Below, one piece after another: positions 1 through 6,760 of a stretch of 31,627 nt of DNA (its first letter is position 1; the number at the start of each line of letters is the position of its first letter). Source of the stretch: JAOTYV01 sp041557595 (GTDB lineage: Bacteria > Pseudomonadota > Alphaproteobacteria > UBA8366); assembly GCA_041557595.1 (NCBI GenBank), contig JBFFGE010000030.1:1-31627 (forward strand), written 5' to 3'. A program made the position numbers and the translations under genes. The notes under the pieces are model-generated. The model was given only the letters and a program-made list of their open reading frames with translations. It made no database searches and was not told the DNA's origin.

Positions 1-2
1 CG

Positions 3-764
3 CGCGGTTTCAAGCACGAGGCGGTGTATGTGCGCACCGACAGCGGCATCGAGGCGCCGAAGGATCTGGAAGGGAGGATCGTCGGCGTCCCGGAATACCA
101 GATGACGCTGGCGTTGTGGGTGCGCGGCATTCTGCAGGACGAGTACGGCGTCGATTTCCGGACATTCAAATACCGCACCGGCGGCACCAATCGGGCCGGC
201 CGCAAGGAACGCTTGCCGCTCAAGCTGCCGGATTCCATGGATGTCCAGCCGATCGATCCGGAGCGGACGCTCAACGAGCTGATCCTGGCCGGCGAACTCG
301 ACGCGATCATGGCGCCGGGCCCGCCGCAGGCCTTCGTCGATGGCGACCCCCGGGTGCGACGGTTGATTCAGGACACGCCCACGGTCGAGCGCGCGTATTA
401 CAAGAAATTCGGCCTGTTTCCGATCCTCCATCTGGTGGGAATCCGCCGCGAGCTGGTCGCGCAGCATCCCTGGCTGCCGGCGCGGGTGTTCACCGCCTTC
501 GTCGAGGCCAAGAAGATCGCGATGGCGGAACTCACGGCGATCGCCGCGGCCGGCGCCAACCCGCTGACCATGCCTTGGTTCGGCGCGGAGCTGGCGGCGA
601 CGTGGGCGCTGATGGGCGAGGATTTCTGGCGCTACGGGGTCGCGGGAAACCGGTCGGAGCTGGACGCCATGTGCCGGTATTCGACGGAGCAATACCTGGC
701 CGAGCGGCCGATCTCGATCGAAGAGCTGTTCGCATCGGACACGCTGGAGATGCCCGGCGTGTGA
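3..764 (+). CDS. 4,5-dihydroxyphthalate decarboxylase-like protein (5' partial)
   Basis: The reading frame is open to the left edge of the window, so the N-terminus is missing; 253 residues are visible. The motif YVRTDSGI, followed by a segment ending GVPEYQ and then WVRGIL, is characteristic of the 4,5-dihydroxyphthalate decarboxylase (Pht5-like) group, which shares the periplasmic-binding-protein fold with NMT1/SsuA proteins. Family members usually have about 320-330 residues, so roughly 70 are off the window. Characterised members decarboxylate 4,5-dihydroxyphthalate to protocatechuate, but many homologues have no known substrate. No phthalate dioxygenase genes are seen here, so the substrate is open. 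A GTG at 24 could be read as a start, but the strong match upstream of it (RGFKHEA) argues that it is internal. It ends about 140 bases before the Sel1 gene. Confidence 0.75.
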   Translation, partial: RGFKHEAVYVRTDSGIEAPKDLEGRIVGVPEYQMTLALWVRGILQDEYGVDFRTFKYRTGGTNRAGRKERLPLKLPDSMDVQPIDPERTLNELILAGELDAIMAPGPPQAFVDGDPRVRRLIQDTPTVERAYYKKFGLFPILHLVGIRRELVAQHPWLPARVFTAFVEAKKIAMAELTAIAAAGANPLTMPWFGAELAATWALMGEDFWRYGVAGNRSELDAMCRYSTEQYLAERPISIEELFASDTLEMPGV

Positions 765-856
765 GGGGATTGCCGCATGGTTCGCCGGGTGTGCCGTTGA
801 TTGAGTGGTCGGTGGCGGCGCAAAGGTGTGTTACCGAATAATATTCTCTCATTACG

Positions 857-875
857 GGTAATTTAACTATTTACC
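857..875. promoter_or_regulatory. Interrupted palindrome in AT-rich upstream region
   Basis: GGTAA (857-861) and TTACC (871-875) form an inverted repeat with a nine-base centre. It lies in the only clearly AT-rich part of the 143-base gap before the Sel1 gene (about 830-905). Another TTACC at 831-835 stands upstream. An operator or promoter element is possible. I see no convincing -35/-10 pair. Confidence 0.3.
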
Positions 876-880
876 ACACG

Positions 881-920
881 TGAGATTTCGCATAGCGTTG
901 AAGTGCCATGCGAAATCTTA
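881..920 (+). promoter_or_regulatory. Inverted repeat enclosing the Sel1 gene start codon
   Basis: Bases 881-893 pair with 908-920 over 13 base pairs (one G-U), with a 14-base loop at 894-907. The right arm begins with the ATG start codon at 908-910 and covers the first four codons. In the mRNA the start codon would be closed in the stem, and the only weak Shine-Dalgarno-like bases (GAAG) would lie in the loop. This could be a translational control hairpin or a DNA operator. The pairing is seen directly; the role is inference. Confidence 0.5.
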
Positions 921-1816
921 TTAGCGCGATTGCATGTTTGTTGGTTTTCGCCACAGGGGTGCGGGCGGAACCCGCCCTCGACCGCGCCGAAGCCGCGTAC
1001 GATCGAAGCGACTACAAGACCTCCCTTAAAATTTTCCGTCGTTTGGCGGCGCAAGGCGTCGCCGACGGACAGTTTTACGTGGGTCTGCACTATGGCACGG
1101 GCAAAGGCGTGCCGCAGGATTACGGCAAGGCCATGAGTTGGTATCGCCGCGCCGCCGAACAGAACCATAGGGTCGCCTTTTACAATATCGGCATCCTTTA
1201 CATGGATGGGCTTGGGGTAAAGAAAGACCCGGTCGAAGGCGTCGAATGGATGCGCAAGGCGGCTGCGCTTGGCGATAGGAAGGCCGAATTTGCGATCGGC
1301 ACCGCCTATGATAAGAAGGGCGGTCTCCCGACCGACTATCTGAAAGCAGCCGTGTGGTACCGCAAGGCCGCTGCAAAAGGACATTTCATCGCAATGTACA
1401 ACCTGGGCGTCCTCTACGACTTCGGGCGCGGTTTCCCGGAGGACGATGAAGAGGCGGTCCGTTGGTATAAGCGATCGGCGGAGCACGACTACCCCCGGGC
1501 GCAAACCAACCTCGGTCTGATGTACCGCACCGGGGAAGGCGTGGCGTTAGATTTCAAGAAGGGTGCGGAACTCTATCGTCTCGCGGCGGAGCAGGGTGAT
1601 CCACATGGTCAACGGCAGTATGGCTATGTCCTGTTAATTGGCGAAGGCGTTCCAGAGGATCGGGTAGAGGCGCTGAAGTGGTTCCTGCTGGCCATGGATC
1701 AGGACGATACGAGGACGCGCGACGCCATCAGAGATAACGGGTGGTCTTGGGGGCGATCGGAAATGGATGAAGCGCGGCGGCTGGCAGATGCATGGAAAAG
1801 AAAGTGGTCGAATTAA
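908..1816 (+). CDS. Secreted Sel1-like repeat protein
   Basis: A 302-residue protein. An N-terminal signal peptide (about residues 1-21: charged MRN, hydrophobic core, GVRA cleavage region) predicts export to the periplasm. It is followed by about six Sel1-type (SLR, TPR-related) repeats from roughly residue 45 to 270. Each carries the pattern A..lG.lY..G.GV..D...A..WyrkAAe, for example FYNIGILYMDGLGV and TNLGLMYRTGEGV. Such solenoids bind partner proteins, and no enzymatic domain is present. The C-terminal 30 residues (rich in W, D and R) fall outside the repeats. The start is fixed by the signal peptide. The Shine-Dalgarno sequence is poor and the start codon lies in an inverted repeat. It is convergent with the dioxygenase gene, 41 bases away. 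Its role is unknown; SLR proteins often act in signalling or envelope stress. Confidence 0.9.
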   Translation: MRNLISAIACLLVFATGVRAEPALDRAEAAYDRSDYKTSLKIFRRLAAQGVADGQFYVGLHYGTGKGVPQDYGKAMSWYRRAAEQNHRVAFYNIGILYMDGLGVKKDPVEGVEWMRKAAALGDRKAEFAIGTAYDKKGGLPTDYLKAAVWYRKAAAKGHFIAMYNLGVLYDFGRGFPEDDEEAVRWYKRSAEHDYPRAQTNLGLMYRTGEGVALDFKKGAELYRLAAEQGDPHGQRQYGYVLLIGEGVPEDRVEALKWFLLAMDQDDTRTRDAIRDNGWSWGRSEMDEARRLADAWKRKWSN

Positions 1817-1823
1817 CCTTGCT

Positions 1824-1842
1824 TGAGCCGGTCTTAAGCTCA
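1824..1842. terminator. Weak stem between convergent genes
   Basis: TGAGC (1824-1828) and GCTCA (1838-1842) form a short five-pair stem in the 41-base convergent gap between the Sel1 gene and the dioxygenase gene. There is no T-tract. Its position suits a shared terminator, but the stem is short. Confidence 0.25.
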
Positions 1843-1857
1843 CGGAACTATTCGCGT

Positions 1858-2856
1858 CTATCCGAGTCCTGTCGCTTCGTTTCCCAGGTAGAATCGCGGC
1901 CCCCGGTCGCGCATGTAGATGCGCACCAGATGGCGTTTGCCGCTTTTGGGTGCATCGCTGAAGGGCGTGCGCCGGTGCGCGATCAGGCGGTTGTTCATAT
2001 AGACGATCTGACCGCGCCCGAGCGTGAAGGAAATCGACAGCGCCGTGTCGTCGAGGATCGTCACGAAGGCTTCGAGCGCGTCCTGGCCCGCCCGATCGAA
2101 GGGGACGCCGGCGATCTCATAGCCGCCATACACGATGCGCCGGTTGAAGCGGGCCAGCAGCCGTCCGCCGTCGATTTCGAAATAGGGATAGGTGTTGACC
2201 GGCGATGCGTCGGGCGCGTGCTCGCCGACGCGGTTCCAATAGAAATCCTGATACAGGCGCGGCAGCAGGTCGGGATGCCGCCGCCGCATTTCATTGTGGG
2301 CGGTGTGCAGGCTGATCGCCTGGTTGCCGCCGCCCTGCGCCGCACCCCGCAGGCACATCAGCCCGAATAAATCCGGCGGGCAACTGAACCCGTTGTCAGT
2401 GTGCCAGGGTATTTCCTGATTGGTCAGGTCGCCGCGCACGCGCGGGCCGAGCTTCTTTCCCGTGTCGACCACATCGTGCAGCATGCGACCGTCGAAGGCG
2501 CCGGCGACGACGCGAGACAGCATGGTGCTGAGTAGCCAGTAGACGGCCTTGCACTCCGCTTCGTCGAAGGTATCGACCGGCACCTTGTCCAACACGGCAA
2601 AGCCGACGCCGTCATCGAGCCGGCGCCGTGCCCCGGCCATCAATTTTCTGCACGCCCCCAAGTCGAAATCCGCCGGCCGCAGGGCCAGGACCGGCAGCGG
2701 GTTGGCGCGCAGCACTGCGATGGCGGCGTGTAGCTCGGAGATGCAGTCCTCGGTCAACGCGATCCGCCAGCTTTCCGGCGATACGGTCGCGGCGGTCCAG
2801 GCCGTTGGTCCGGCGATTTCGCAATCGAGGATCGAAGGCGGTGCGGTTCTCATCAT
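1858..2856 (-). CDS. TauD/TfdA-family Fe(II)/2-oxoglutarate dioxygenase
   Basis: A 332-residue protein of the TauD/TfdA family. These enzymes use Fe(II), O2 and 2-oxoglutarate to hydroxylate a substrate, often a sulfonate, an ether or a carboxylated compound. The iron-binding triad is visible: H152 and D154 in WHTDN, and H294 in IAHRRTPF, with R308 or R312 downstream as the likely 2-oxoglutarate carboxylate ligand. NTYPYF and YMNNR are further family-like segments. It is somewhat longer than typical TauD (about 280 residues), with an N-terminal extension of about 60 residues. No Shine-Dalgarno sequence precedes either of the two adjacent ATG codons (2856, 2853). It is divergent from the CoA-transferase gene and shares a gap of about 200 bases with it. 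A second, distinct TauD-like gene lies at 6761-7747. The substrate is unknown. Confidence 0.85.
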   Translation of the reverse strand: MMRTAPPSILDCEIAGPTAWTAATVSPESWRIALTEDCISELHAAIAVLRANPLPVLALRPADFDLGACRKLMAGARRRLDDGVGFAVLDKVPVDTFDEAECKAVYWLLSTMLSRVVAGAFDGRMLHDVVDTGKKLGPRVRGDLTNQEIPWHTDNGFSCPPDLFGLMCLRGAAQGGGNQAISLHTAHNEMRRRHPDLLPRLYQDFYWNRVGEHAPDASPVNTYPYFEIDGGRLLARFNRRIVYGGYEIAGVPFDRAGQDALEAFVTILDDTALSISFTLGRGQIVYMNNRLIAHRRTPFSDAPKSGKRHLVRIYMRDRGPRFYLGNEATGLG

Positions 2857-2861
2857 TGGAA

Positions 2862-2955
2862 TGGTGGCACCAATTCAATCCCGTCGACAAGTTCGGCCTT
2901 GGCTTTTACGCCGTGCGATCCCTTTGCAAAAGGGGCGGTGGCGCTGCCGCCGCCC
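2862..2955. promoter_or_regulatory. Divergent intergenic region with three inverted repeats
   Basis: The 200-base gap between the divergent dioxygenase and CoA-transferase genes holds three features. TGGTG-G-CACCA (2862-2872) is a small palindrome just upstream of the dioxygenase start. CCCTTT/AAAGGG (920-925 and 929-934 of the 2 kb block, that is 2920-2934) is a hairpin with a three-base loop. A ten-pair GC-rich hairpin spans 2933-2955. The last two overlap by two bases, so they could be alternative structures in the leader of the CoA-transferase transcript. No known riboswitch class is recognised. Confidence 0.35.
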
Positions 2956-3056
2956 GGAATTTGGAGGTTGTTCACGGACGGGTTATCCTGACGCCCTTGG
3001 TTGCATCGTCCGGACGGCCAACGCGCTGCCGGACCACTCGGGATGGGGATTTTCTC

Positions 3057-4280
3057 ATGGCGGAAAATGGCGGCGCCGCGTTGAATGGCATACGCGTTGT
3101 AGATCTCACGCAGTTCGAGGCCGGACCCTCGTGTACGGAGGCCCTTGCCTGGCTCGGCGCCGAGGTGGTCAAGGTGGAAAACCCGCGCGGCGGCGATCCG
3201 GGCCGTCTGTCCTCGTCCGAGGACGGCAAGACGGACGCGTTCTATTTCCTCGTCTTCAATGCGAACAAGAAGAGCATCACCTGCAACCTCAAAAGCGAGC
3301 AGGGCATCGATCTGGTCAAGAAGATGGTGAAGGAAGCGGACGTTTTCATCGAGAATTTCGCGCCGGGTGTGATCGAGCGGCTTGGCCTCGGCTACGACGT
3401 GATCAAAGAAATCAATCCGAAGATCGTCTACACCCAGATCAAGGGCTTCGCCGAAGGCTCGCCCTACGAGAAATTCCTCAGCTTCGACATGATCGCGCAG
3501 GCGACCGGCGGCATCATGAGCATCACCGGCGAGGCCGACGGCATGCCGCTCAAACCCGGCCCGACCCTGGGCGACACGGGAACCGGGATGCTGGCGGCAA
3601 TCAGCATTCTCGGCGCGCTGTACCAGCGCAAGGAAACCGGAAAGGGGCAGCGCATTCAGGTCGCGATGCAGGACGCCATGCTGCAGTACAGCCGCATCGC
3701 GTATTCGACCCAGGCGGCGACCGGCAAGGCGGCCGGTCGGGCGGGAGCGGGCACCGTCACCGGCGGCAACGCGCCGATGGGGCTCTATCCCTGCAAGCCG
3801 GGCGGCCATAACGACTATGTCTATGTCTATGTGACCCGGGCCAACAATAGCCATTGGCACCGGCTGCTCAAGGTCATCGGCCGGGAGGATTTGATCGACG
3901 ACGAACGCTACGATTCGCCGCGCAAAAGAGCCGCGATCAAACCCGAGGTCGACGAGCTGGTGGTATCCTGGACGAAGTCGCGCACCAAGCGGGAAGCCAT
4001 GCAGGCGCTGGGCGAAGCGGGTATCCCCGCCGGGGCGGTGTACGACACCATGGAGCTGTACTCTGATCCCAGTTTCGAGGAGCGCGGCATCTTCCAGCAT
4101 ATCGAGCATCCGACCCGGGGCGATTTCAAGATGAGCGCCTGGCCGGTCAAGATGTCGGACACGAACGTCAAGGTGGCGCCGGCGCCGCTTCTCGGCGAAC
4201 ACAATGAATCCGTCCTCGCCGATTGGCTCGGCCTGTCGGCGGATGACGTCGCGACGCTCAAGAAAGACGGTGCGATATAA
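3057..4280 (+). CDS. Family III CoA-transferase (formyl-CoA:oxalate CoA-transferase-like, CaiB/BaiF)
   Basis: A 407-residue protein of the CaiB/BaiF (class III) CoA-transferase family, which moves CoA between carboxylic acids through aspartyl-CoA anhydride intermediates. The start LNGIRVVDLTQF, the segment GAEVVKVENPRGGDP, the ENFAPG motif (99-104) and LGLGYD are diagnostic. D144 in SFDMIAQATGG is the expected catalytic aspartate. The frame stays open far upstream, but similarity begins just after ATG 3057, which has GGGGAT about five bases before it; the length then equals the family norm of about 400. The next gene, 107 bases on, encodes an oxalyl-CoA decarboxylase / 2-hydroxyacyl-CoA lyase-type enzyme. 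That is the pairing of frc and oxc, so formyl-CoA is a plausible CoA donor. Whether the acceptor is oxalate or a 2-hydroxy acid cannot be told. Confidence 0.9.
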   Translation: MAENGGAALNGIRVVDLTQFEAGPSCTEALAWLGAEVVKVENPRGGDPGRLSSSEDGKTDAFYFLVFNANKKSITCNLKSEQGIDLVKKMVKEADVFIENFAPGVIERLGLGYDVIKEINPKIVYTQIKGFAEGSPYEKFLSFDMIAQATGGIMSITGEADGMPLKPGPTLGDTGTGMLAAISILGALYQRKETGKGQRIQVAMQDAMLQYSRIAYSTQAATGKAAGRAGAGTVTGGNAPMGLYPCKPGGHNDYVYVYVTRANNSHWHRLLKVIGREDLIDDERYDSPRKRAAIKPEVDELVVSWTKSRTKREAMQALGEAGIPAGAVYDTMELYSDPSFEERGIFQHIEHPTRGDFKMSAWPVKMSDTNVKVAPAPLLGEHNESVLADWLGLSADDVATLKKDGAI

Positions 4281-4290
4281 GGTTGGAAAA

Positions 4291-4315
4291 GCATCGGCGC
4301 ACTTTTTGGCGATGC
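4291..4315 (+). other. Short stem-loop between CoA-transferase and lyase genes
   Basis: GCATCG (4291-4296) pairs with CGATGC (4310-4315) around a 13-base loop containing five T residues. It lies in the 107-base spacer of the presumed two-gene operon. It could attenuate transcription or stabilise the mRNA. The stem is only six pairs, so it may be chance. Confidence 0.3.
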
Positions 4316-4387
4316 AAATTGAGGGAACGGTAGGAATCACCAACGCGCGGCCCGGCGAACGGCCGCGCCGAACATAGGGATAAAGCC

Positions 4388-6037
4388 ATGGCAATCATCG
4401 GATCTGAAGTCGTCGCACGGGCGCTGCGTCAGCAAGGCGTGGACACGTTTTTCTACATCATGGGCGGGCCCATGATGCATGTGGAACTCGGCTGCATGGC
4501 CAACGGCTTGCGCGGCATCGATGTGCGCCATGAGCAGGCCGGCGCGATGGCGGCCTTCGCCTATGCCCGGCTGCTCAACCGGCCGGGCGTGTGCATGGCG
4601 GCTTCCGGCCCGGCGACGACCAATCTTGTGACCGGCGTCGCGCACGCCTGGGCGGACTGCACCCCGGTGATCGCGTTCGGCGGCGCGAGCCCCGATGCCT
4701 CGAAAGGCCGCGGCGTGTTTCAGGAAATCGACCAACTGCCGATGTTCGAGCCGTGCACCAAATGGTCGACCCGGGTGCACAGTGCCAAGCGCATCCCGGA
4801 GCTGGTCAACCGTGCGGTTCGCGAGGCGATGGGCGGCAAGCCGGGTCCGGTCTATATCGATCTGCCCGGCGATATTCTGTACGACGAGGTCGATGAAAAT
4901 TCGCTCGACTGGCCGGATCCATGGGATCCCTCCACCCGCAGCCGCCCCGCCGGCGACCCGGCGCAGATCAAGCAGGTGATCGACCTGCTGAAGGGCGCGG
5001 AAAAGCCGGTGATCATTTCGGGCACCGGCATCATGTGGTCGGAAGCGGCCGCGGAGCTCCAGGCATTCGTCGAGGCGGCGGGCATTCCCTTCTACACGAC
5101 GCCGCAGAGCCGCGGCGTCATTCCGGAGGATCATCAGTACTGCTACCTGACCGCGCGGTCGACCGCGTTCCGCGAGGCCGACCTGATCATGGTGATCGGC
5201 ACGCGCATGAACTACATCATCGGCCACGCGGCGCCGCCGCGTTTCAACGCCGATGCCAAGATCGTCCGCATCGACATCGATCCGGATGAAATCGCCGGCA
5301 GCCCGCGCAAACTCGACGTCGGTATCATCGGCGACGCAAGGACGGTCCTGACCCAGCTGACCGACGGTATCAAGGGCGGCGTCAACACCGACAGCTACCA
5401 CACCTGGCGCGACCGGCTGCGCGGCCGCAATTCGTCCAAGGTGGCGGAGCAGGAAGAAGTGCTCTCCAACCCCAATACGCCGGTCCATCCCTTGCGCCTG
5501 TGCAAGGAAATCCGCGACTTCATGGACCGCGACAGCGTGCTCTGCGTCGACGGGCAGGAAATCCTGAACTACGGACGCCAGGCGATTCCCACCTTTACCG
5601 CGGGTCATCGCCTGAATTCCGGCTGTTTCGGGACGATGGGCGTGGGCCTGCCGTTCGGCGTCGGCGCGAAGGTGGCGAAGCCGGACAAGCAGGTCATCGT
5701 CTTGCACGGCGACGGGTCGTTTGGCCTGAATGCGATGGAATTCGACACGCTGGTGCGCCACGATTTGCCGATCACGGTGGTGATCAGCCTGAACGGCGGC
5801 TGGACCGCCGATCCCGACAAGTCGAAGCCGGGCCGCGATCTCGGTTACACGCGGTTCGACAAGATGGCGGAGGCGTTGGGCGGCCACGGCGAGTTCGTCG
5901 AGGAGCCGGACGATATCGCCGCCGCGCTCGAGCGCGCCGCCGCGGCGAACGCGGCCGGCAAGCCGGCGCTGGTCAACGTCAAAACGGATTGGAAGGCGCG
6001 CGCGACGACCACGGCCTTCTCGAATTATTCGACGTAA
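4388..6037 (+). CDS. Thiamine-diphosphate enzyme, oxalyl-CoA decarboxylase / 2-hydroxyacyl-CoA lyase-like
   Basis: A 549-residue ThDP-dependent enzyme with the three-domain order of the acetolactate synthase superfamily: N-terminal PYR domain, central domain (about 190-330) and C-terminal PP domain (about 370-535). E49 in VRHEQAGAMAAF is the glutamate that activates the thiamine ring. GDGS (441-444), with N469 in SLNGGW, is the ThDP/Mg motif, here NGG instead of the usual NN. The RhydrophobicDIDPDE segment and the absence of an obvious FAD-binding insertion fit oxalyl-CoA decarboxylase or 2-hydroxyacyl-CoA lyase better than acetolactate synthase. A Shine-Dalgarno sequence (AGGGAT) precedes the ATG. 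The CoA-transferase partner upstream supports an acyl-CoA substrate cleaved to formyl-CoA plus CO2 (from oxalyl-CoA) or plus an aldehyde or ketone (from a 2-hydroxyacyl-CoA). Choosing between these needs alignment. The fold assignment is firm; the substrate is not. Confidence 0.85.
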   Translation: MAIIGSEVVARALRQQGVDTFFYIMGGPMMHVELGCMANGLRGIDVRHEQAGAMAAFAYARLLNRPGVCMAASGPATTNLVTGVAHAWADCTPVIAFGGASPDASKGRGVFQEIDQLPMFEPCTKWSTRVHSAKRIPELVNRAVREAMGGKPGPVYIDLPGDILYDEVDENSLDWPDPWDPSTRSRPAGDPAQIKQVIDLLKGAEKPVIISGTGIMWSEAAAELQAFVEAAGIPFYTTPQSRGVIPEDHQYCYLTARSTAFREADLIMVIGTRMNYIIGHAAPPRFNADAKIVRIDIDPDEIAGSPRKLDVGIIGDARTVLTQLTDGIKGGVNTDSYHTWRDRLRGRNSSKVAEQEEVLSNPNTPVHPLRLCKEIRDFMDRDSVLCVDGQEILNYGRQAIPTFTAGHRLNSGCFGTMGVGLPFGVGAKVAKPDKQVIVLHGDGSFGLNAMEFDTLVRHDLPITVVISLNGGWTADPDKSKPGRDLGYTRFDKMAEALGGHGEFVEEPDDIAAALERAAAANAAGKPALVNVKTDWKARATTTAFSNYST

Positions 6038-6063
6038 AGGTAGCCGGCCGGCCCTTGGTTAAT

Positions 6064-6090
6064 CGCCACTCCCAGTTTTTGGGAGTGGCG
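6064..6090. terminator. Perfect hairpin between convergent genes
   Basis: CGCCACTCCCA (6064-6074) and TGGGAGTGGCG (6080-6090) are perfect 11-base arms around a GTTTT loop. The hairpin sits between the convergent lyase and hexapeptide-protein genes, so it could serve both strands. There is no T-tract after the stem. The CACTCCCA/TGGGAGTG core resembles the right half of the repeat at 10037-10098, so it may instead be a member of that palindrome family. Confidence 0.6.
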
Positions 6091-6130
6091 ACCCGCCGAA
6101 TGCGATAGTCGAAAGGGGGCGTCGAGGCGT

Positions 6131-6658
6131 CTACAGCTCACCCTCGCCCAATTCCCGCTTATACCTTTGCCACCGTTTCACATAGTGCACGTAGGTGTAG
6201 CGGATCATCTCGATATGGCGTTCGTCGACCTGCCGGATCACCTTGCCGGGCGAGCCGAATACCAGCGAGTTGTCGGGAATTTCCTTGCCTTCCGGAATGA
6301 GGCTGTTGGCGCCGATAATGCAGTGACTGCCGATTTTCGCGTTGTTCAGGATCACGCTGCCGATGCCGATTAGCGTCTCGTCGGCGATGGTGCAGCCATG
6401 CAGCATGCACATGTGGCCGACGCTCACATTCTTGCCCAGCGTGCAGGGAATGCCCGGGTCGGTGTGCAGCACGCAATTGTCTTGCACCTGCGTGTTCTCG
6501 CCGAGAATGATCGGTTCGTTGTCGCCGCGGATCACGCTGTTCCACCAAACGCTGGCGTTCTTCCCCAGGACAACGTCGCCGATCACGTCTGCACTCGGGG
6601 CGATCCAGTAGTTGTCGCCAGCGGTCTGCGGGCGCTTGTCGCCCAAGGGGTATCTCAT
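6131..6658 (-). CDS. Gamma-carbonic-anhydrase-like hexapeptide-repeat protein
   Basis: A 175-residue left-handed beta-helix protein with repeated hexapeptides (IGDVVLG, VIRGDN, VQDNCVLH, IGIGSVILN, IIGANSLIP). Three histidines, H65 (VLHTD), H82 (VGHMC) and H87 (MLHGC), match the zinc or metal ligands of gamma-class carbonic anhydrases, and RGDN matches the conserved arginine/aspartate segment. The C-terminal helix (HIEMIRYTYVHYVKRWQRYKREL) is typical of the YrdA/PaaY/CaiE group, which forms trimers. Some members show carbonic anhydrase or thioesterase activity, but most are uncharacterised. A Shine-Dalgarno sequence (AGGAG) lies ten bases before the ATG. It is downstream of the dioxygenase and enolase-superfamily genes on the same strand after a gap of about 100 bases. 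PaaY-like proteins often accompany CoA-dependent catabolic genes. Confidence 0.9.
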   Translation of the reverse strand: MRYPLGDKRPQTAGDNYWIAPSADVIGDVVLGKNASVWWNSVIRGDNEPIILGENTQVQDNCVLHTDPGIPCTLGKNVSVGHMCMLHGCTIADETLIGIGSVILNNAKIGSHCIIGANSLIPEGKEIPDNSLVFGSPGKVIRQVDERHIEMIRYTYVHYVKRWQRYKRELGEGEL

Positions 6659-6760
6659 GAATTCTTCACTCCTGATTGGTCGGGGAGATACTTACAGGAT
6701 TTTTGGGCTGCAGCGCAAAGCGGTCGGGACGGGAAATCTACTCGCGCCGGAGGCAGGCCT

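Noticed and set aside
24..26. GTG as the start of the first gene
   Set aside because: Family-like sequence continues upstream of it to the window edge, so the gene is truncated by the window instead.
116..841. Long open frame overlapping the decarboxylase-like gene
   Set aside because: Arginine/glycine-rich translation with no family pattern; it is a shadow of the real frame in GC-rich DNA.
2853..4394. 513-codon minus-strand open frame across the CoA-transferase gene
   Set aside because: It is antisense to a protein with clear catalytic motifs, is rich in R, H and D, and resembles no family.
4337..5887. 516-codon minus-strand open frame over the ThDP enzyme
   Set aside because: Same antisense effect; its composition is dominated by R, H, D and A with no motif.
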